Position numbers and translations under genes: made by a program. Below are positions 34,238 through 38,073 of a stretch of 38,073 bases of DNA, one piece after another. The notes under the pieces are model-generated. The model did no database searches and was not told the origin of the DNA. It worked only from the letters and a program-made list of their open reading frames with translations. The stretch lies in contig NZ_AUKC01000039.1 in the NCBI RefSeq assembly GCF_000424545.1, forward strand, positions 1 to 38,073. The letters are read 5' to 3'. Source of the DNA: Butyrivibrio sp. NC3005 (GTDB lineage Bacteria; Bacillota; Clostridia; Lachnospirales; Lachnospiraceae). Position 1 is the stretch's first letter; every line of letters starts with the position of its first letter.

Positions 34238-34867
34238 ATGAAATTTGATTCGACAATGTATTTTATTACAGACAGTTCTTATTGTGGTGAAGAAGAGTTT
34301 CTTAGAAAAATTGAAAGTGCATTAACAGGCGGAGTTACGCTTATTCAGCTAAGAGAGAAAAACAAGAGTACAAAAGAGTACATAGAATTAGCTGCGAAAG
34401 TTCATGAAATTACTAAAAAGTACAGTGTTCCGTTGATAATAGATGACCGAGTTGATGTAATGCTGGCAGTTGACGCTGAAGGGGTTCATGTTGGAAAAGA
34501 AGATATGCCTGTTGAAATGGCAAGAAAAATAATAGGAAAAGACAAAATTCTTGGGGCAACCACAAAAACAGTAGAAGCTGCTGTTTTGGCATATGAAAAT
34601 GGAGCTGATTATCTTGGCGTAGGCGCGATATATCCTACGACAACAAAAGTTAAGACAATTTTGACATCTACAAAGACTCTTGATGAAATTTGCAAGAGTG
34701 TTCCGATTCCTATAAATGCAATAGGTGGATTAAATGCTTCAAATATGGACGTACTTAAGGGAATAAATATAGCCGGTGTATGTGCAGTGTCGGCTATTAT
34801 GAAAAGTGATAATCCTAGTGATGCAGTAAGGATAATAAAGGAAAAGTTCTTATCACTTCAAAAATAA
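34238..34867 (+). CDS. thiE: Thiamine-phosphate synthase
   Basis: The 209-residue TIM-barrel protein begins YFITDSS and shows QLREKN (38-43), the IIDDRVDVMLAVDAEGVHVGKEDMP region cut by convention here (IIDDRVDV, then GVHVG) and YLGVGAIYPTTTK near the pyrophosphate site. It joins the pyrimidine pyrophosphate to thiazole phosphate. The start is ATG 34238; the AGGAGGA site lies 14 bases upstream, somewhat far, but earlier ATGs fall inside the terminator or lack a site. It is the first gene after the riboswitch. Confidence 0.93.
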   Translation: MKFDSTMYFITDSSYCGEEEFLRKIESALTGGVTLIQLREKNKSTKEYIELAAKVHEITKKYSVPLIIDDRVDVMLAVDAEGVHVGKEDMPVEMARKIIGKDKILGATTKTVEAAVLAYENGADYLGVGAIYPTTTKVKTILTSTKTLDEICKSVPIPINAIGGLNASNMDVLKGINIAGVCAVSAIMKSDNPSDAVRIIKEKFLSLQK

Positions 34868-34958
34868 GTATATAGGCTGGTATTTTTAATGAATATCTAG
34901 CGCCTAAGCTGTTTATAAATTCATATAACCCTATAAGTGACTAAAAGGAGAATGAGAT

Positions 34959-35159
34959 TTGATAACAATTAATGGAGATGAATACGAGTCAGAAATGACA
35001 GGTAAGACTATTAAAGAAATGATTGATACATTGAAATTCGATGAACGAACAATTGCCGTTGAATTAAATGAGGATATTATTTCAAAAAATAACTATTCGA
35101 ACCAGGTATTGAAAGATGGAGACATAGTCGAAGTTGTGAGCTTTGTGGGAGGAGGTTGA
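34959..35159 (+). CDS. thiS: Sulfur carrier protein
   Basis: The 66-residue ubiquitin-fold protein ends in Gly-Gly (FVGGG), the C-terminus that ThiF adenylates and that then carries sulfur as a thiocarboxylate. The start is probably TTG 34959, with AAAGGAG about 9 bases upstream; the ATG at 34952 is in another frame. The N-terminus MITINGDEYE is typical of ThiS, supporting this non-ATG start. The next gene begins 3 bases after the stop and uses the GGAGG encoding the Gly tail as its ribosome site. Confidence 0.9.
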   Translation: MITINGDEYESEMTGKTIKEMIDTLKFDERTIAVELNEDIISKNNYSNQVLKDGDIVEVVSFVGGG

Positions 35160-35162
35160 AAA

Positions 35163-35786
35163 ATGCTGACAAAACAAAAGTGGCAGGAAGCACTCTCTAG
35201 AAGGCATGGAAGAGAGACACAAAATAAATTTGAGAATGCAACAGTTGCTATATGTGGATTGGGCGGACTTGGATCCAATATAGCGATAAGTCTTGCAAGA
35301 GCAGGCGTAGGTACACTTATACTTATAGATTTCGACAAAGTAGACATAACCAATCTTCATAGACAACAATACAAAGCATCTCAAATTGGAATGGATAAAA
35401 CTGATGCATTGAAAGAAAACCTGTTAGAAATAAATCCATTCATAAATCTTATAGCATACAACGTTATGCTGGATGAGAATAATGTTTTTCAGTACGTAAA
35501 GGATGCAGATATTATTTGTGAAGCATTTGATAAAGCAGAGAATAAGGCAATGCTAGTAAATTGCGTTTTGGATTCTTTTTCAGATAAAAAGATAGTTTCA
35601 TCTTCTGGAATGGCCGGATTTGGAGATGCAAATGAAATAAAGACTACCAGAATAAATGAAAGGTTTTACTTGTGTGGAGATAGAAAAAGTGATGTTAATT
35701 TTTGTGCAAGTTTAGTAAGTGCAAGAGTTATGTTATGTGCTTCACATGCCGCACTTAAAATTCTTCAAATAATTAAGGAAACATAA
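35163..35786 (+). CDS. thiF: Sulfur carrier adenylyltransferase
   Basis: The 207-residue E1-like protein has the ATP loop CGLGGLGSNIA (31-41), DFDKVDITNLHRQQY and the catalytic-region GKxKx2A-like DKTDALK. It is shorter than E. coli ThiF (about 250), matching the clostridial short form without a clear zinc-binding CxxC pair. It activates the ThiS C-terminus by adenylation. The start is ATG 35163 after GGAGGAGG. Confidence 0.9.
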   Translation: MLTKQKWQEALSRRHGRETQNKFENATVAICGLGGLGSNIAISLARAGVGTLILIDFDKVDITNLHRQQYKASQIGMDKTDALKENLLEINPFINLIAYNVMLDENNVFQYVKDADIICEAFDKAENKAMLVNCVLDSFSDKKIVSSSGMAGFGDANEIKTTRINERFYLCGDRKSDVNFCASLVSARVMLCASHAALKILQIIKET

Positions 35787-35847
35787 AAGAAATAAAACCA
35801 AAAGAAATTAAACAATGGTTTGTGATGATAAAAGAAGGGAAGATATC

Positions 35848-36624
35848 ATGAGTGATAATAATGACAAACTTATAATTGGCACAAAGGAATTTGATTCAAG
35901 ATTCATTCTAGGATCAGGAAAGTATTCCATGAAACTAATTGACGGAGCAATAAAATATGCAGGCGCGCAGATAATAACGCTTGCAGTTAGACGAACTAAT
36001 ACAAAAGAAGGGGAGAACATTTTGGATTATATTCCTGATAATGTTACTCTTTTACCTAATACAAGCGGAGCACGAGATGCCAAAGAGGCAGTCAGAATAG
36101 CTAGACTTGCAAGAGAACTTGGATGCGGAGACTTTGTGAAAATCGAGATTATGAAGGATTCAAAATATCTTCTTCCTGATAATTATGAAACGATAAAAGC
36201 TACAGAAATACTTGCAAATGAAGGCTTTATAGTTATGCCATACATGTATCCGGATTTAAATGTAGCAAGAGATTTGAAAAATGCAGGAGCTGCTTCTATT
36301 ATGCCTCTAGCGTCACCTATTGGATCTAATAAAGGACTGGCGACAAAAGAGTTTATACAGATACTGATTGACGAAATTGATCTCCCTATTATTGTAGATG
36401 CAGGAATTGGAAGACCATCACAAGCATGTGAAGCTATGGAAATGGGTGCTGCAGCTATCATGGCTAATACCGCGCTTGCAACTGCAGGTGATTTACCTAT
36501 GATGGCAAGTGCATTTAAACTTGCGATTGAAGCTGGAAGAAAAGCTTATTTATCAGGACTTGGCAGAGTGCTTGTAAGAGGTGGTAGTGCATCAGATCCG
36601 CTCACTGGTTTTTTGCGTAATTAA
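35848..36624 (+). CDS. thiG: Thiazole synthase
   Basis: The 258-residue TIM-barrel protein has [32 protein letters not shown], the Schiff-base Lys98 in FVKIEI and VDAGIGRPS. It condenses deoxyxylulose phosphate, dehydroglycine and ThiS-bound sulfur into the thiazole. The start is ATG 35848 behind AGGGAAG; a longer in-frame start at 35815 is not supported. The neighbouring thiH supplies dehydroglycine. Confidence 0.93.
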   Translation: MSDNNDKLIIGTKEFDSRFILGSGKYSMKLIDGAIKYAGAQIITLAVRRTNTKEGENILDYIPDNVTLLPNTSGARDAKEAVRIARLARELGCGDFVKIEIMKDSKYLLPDNYETIKATEILANEGFIVMPYMYPDLNVARDLKNAGAASIMPLASPIGSNKGLATKEFIQILIDEIDLPIIVDAGIGRPSQACEAMEMGAAAIMANTALATAGDLPMMASAFKLAIEAGRKAYLSGLGRVLVRGGSASDPLTGFLRN

Positions 36625-36635
36625 GGAGAAAAGAA

Positions 36636-37895
36636 ATGGAAAATCATTTTTTTATAGATTCAAATACTTTGAGTGATGCAGCGCTTGAAAAAAAGCACAG
36701 AATAGAGACAGATCCATCATCTAGAATTAATCATATGGAATATCTTCCGGGAATGGATGTAATAAAGTCAGATGTCTGCGAAAATGTCATGAAACATTTT
36801 GAAAATTATGACAGTAGTAAATATACTGCTTTTGATGTTCAAAGAGCTTTGAAAAAAGAGAAATGTACAATTGAAGATTTTAAGGCTCTTCTTTCGCCTG
36901 CGGCCCAGCCTTTCCTTGAAGAAATGGCGAGAAAAGCCAGACTTGAAACAAGTAAACATTTCGGAAATACAGTATATCTGTTTACTCCTATTTATATAGC
37001 AAACTATTGCGATAATTATTGTGTATATTGTGGTTTTAACTGTTACAACAGAATAAAAAGGCTTAAACTTTCATATGAACAGATTGAGCACGAAATGAAA
37101 GTAATTGCTGACAGCGGAATGGAAGAAATACTTATTCTAACAGGAGAAAGCCCAAGCCAGAGTAGTGTGGAATACATTGGAGAAGCATGTAAAATCGCAC
37201 GTAAATACTTTAAGATGGTTGGAATTGAGATTTATCCTGTAAATGTTAAAGATTACAAGTATCTACATGAGTGCGGCGTGGATTATGTTACTGTTTTTCA
37301 GGAAAGCTATGATAGTGATAAATATGAGACACTTCATCTTATGGGAAACAAGAGAATATGGCCTTATAGATTTGATTCTCAGGAAAGGGCACTGATGGGA
37401 GGAATGCGAGGAGTTGCGTTTTCAGCACTTCTTGGACTTTCAGATTTTCGAAAAGATGCACTAGCGACAGGACTTCATGCATATTTTTTACAAAGAAAAT
37501 ATCCATATGCTGAAATATCACTTTCATGTCCAAGACTTAGACCTATTATCAATAATGATACAATAAATCCGCTTGATGTAGGCGAAAAACAACTGTGTCA
37601 AATACTATGTGCATATAGAATTTTCCTTCCATTTGCAGGAATAACAGTATCATCCCGTGAGACAAAAGAATTTAGAAATGGAATTGTAAAAATAGCTGCA
37701 ACAAAAGTCTCTGCCGGAGTATCAACAGGAATTGGAGATCATGAAGAGAAATACAAAGGAACAGATACAGGAGATGCAACAGGAGATGAACAATTTGAAA
37801 TATCAGATGGACGAAGTCTTGAAAAAATGTACGAAGATATAACAGATGAGGGACTGCAGCCTGTATTCAATGATTACCTTTGTCTTATAGATTAA
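36636..37895 (+). CDS. thiH: 2-iminoacetate (dehydroglycine) synthase, radical SAM
   Basis: The 419-residue radical SAM enzyme has the cluster motif CDNYCVYC with C125, C129 and C132. It splits tyrosine to dehydroglycine and p-cresol, the oxygen-sensitive route that marks anaerobes. It is longer than E. coli ThiH (about 377) at the N-terminus, as in the clostridial form. The start is ATG 36636, 11 bases after thiG, with AAGGAG upstream. It is the last gene of the operon. No thiC, thiD or thiM is present, so pyrimidine must come from elsewhere in the genome or from uptake. Confidence 0.93.
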   Translation: MENHFFIDSNTLSDAALEKKHRIETDPSSRINHMEYLPGMDVIKSDVCENVMKHFENYDSSKYTAFDVQRALKKEKCTIEDFKALLSPAAQPFLEEMARKARLETSKHFGNTVYLFTPIYIANYCDNYCVYCGFNCYNRIKRLKLSYEQIEHEMKVIADSGMEEILILTGESPSQSSVEYIGEACKIARKYFKMVGIEIYPVNVKDYKYLHECGVDYVTVFQESYDSDKYETLHLMGNKRIWPYRFDSQERALMGGMRGVAFSALLGLSDFRKDALATGLHAYFLQRKYPYAEISLSCPRLRPIINNDTINPLDVGEKQLCQILCAYRIFLPFAGITVSSRETKEFRNGIVKIAATKVSAGVSTGIGDHEEKYKGTDTGDATGDEQFEISDGRSLEKMYEDITDEGLQPVFNDYLCLID

Positions 37896-37932
37896 GAAAT
37901 AGATAATGTGAATGCCTGGAAAAGCATTAACG

Positions 37933-37978
37933 AAAAAGTGACTAACCTGCAATTATAGACGCAAGTTAGTCGCTTTTT
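37933..37978 (+). terminator. Terminator of the thi operon
   Basis: AAAAAGTGACTAACCTGC pairs with GCAAGTTAGTCGCTTTTT (with wobbles and a small offset), followed by a T-run. Confidence 0.85.
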
Positions 37979-38012
37979 GCATATTATAAACTGACTCGTT
38001 TGCTATAATATC

Positions 38013-38073
38013 GTTTACAAATATATGTGACTCTATTGTCATAATAATGGTTATAAATATATGTGACTCTATT
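38013..38073 (+). repeat. Two copies of a 25-base direct repeat, period 36, at the right edge
   Basis: AAATATATGTGACTCTATT occurs at 38019-38037 and again at 38055-38073, exactly 36 bases apart. The match extends leftward to about 25 bases with two mismatches (38013 and 38049 onward). A TATAAT lies just before at 38004-38009. The array may continue beyond the window. No coding frame is seen. Confidence 0.75.

Noticed and set aside
38013..38073. CRISPR array at the right edge
   Set aside because: The spacer between the two repeats would be only about 11 bases and no cas genes are visible.

Overview
The window looks like a chromosomal segment of a low-GC anaerobic Firmicute, most probably a rumen or gut Lachnospiraceae of the Butyrivibrio/Pseudobutyrivibrio type. 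This is an inference from gene content: AT-rich DNA, strong GGAGG ribosome binding sites, LplB/YtcP-type sugar permeases without a local ATPase, the anaerobic tyrosine-dependent ThiH route to thiazole, a cytosolic GHKL kinase, and many small accessory loci separated by intrinsic terminators. No rRNA or tRNA gene was recognised. Almost all genes are on the + strand; the one clear exception is a LacI-type regulator.

Layout. (1) 1-400: 3' end of an IS200/IS605-type tnpB with its right-end hairpin. (2) 522-5671: LytTR response regulator, membrane-free GHKL kinase, a terminator, then two overlapping ABC exporter half-transporters. (3) 5678-5892: a broken holin-like remnant and a long terminator. 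(4) 5901-14637: a sucrose/fructo-oligosaccharide locus with a divergent LacI regulator, two CUT1 permeases, a binding lipoprotein, a GH32 lipoprotein, a cytoplasmic GH32 enzyme and a fructokinase. The two promoters and a repeated putative operator can be read in the 7041-7191 intergenic region. (5) 14836-16743: acyltransferase-3 membrane protein, a truncated XRE regulator and a small membrane protein. (6) 16837-19460: class II fumarase and malic enzyme. (7) 19628-21472: GH36 alpha-galactosidase with a shortened N-terminus, then a doubly deleted ABC transporter pseudogene (21534-22142). (8) 22432-31407: a nine-gene co-directional cluster: polar amino acid ABC importer, PucR regulator, RocB-like M20 peptidase, arginine-deiminase/DDAH-like enzyme, HisC-like aminotransferase, D-2-hydroxyacid dehydrogenase and an AEC permease. 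(9) 31535-33437: YtrA-type GntR regulator with its ABC transporter, under a large perfect palindrome. (10) 34046-37895: TPP riboswitch followed by thiE-thiS-thiF-thiG-thiH. The right edge holds a short tandem repeat.

How they work together. The fructan locus is a complete logic unit: import, cleavage outside and inside the cell, and phosphorylation of fructose. The thi operon makes the thiazole moiety and couples it to the pyrimidine under TPP control. The 22-31 kb cluster is the most interesting part. Its gene order suggests uptake of a guanidino or ureido amino acid, hydrolysis by the RocB-like and deiminase-like enzymes, transamination to a 2-oxo acid, reduction to a 2-hydroxy acid and export by the AEC carrier. 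I know of no described pathway with exactly this set, so this scheme is a hypothesis. A terminator hairpin just 5' of its first gene suggests attenuation.
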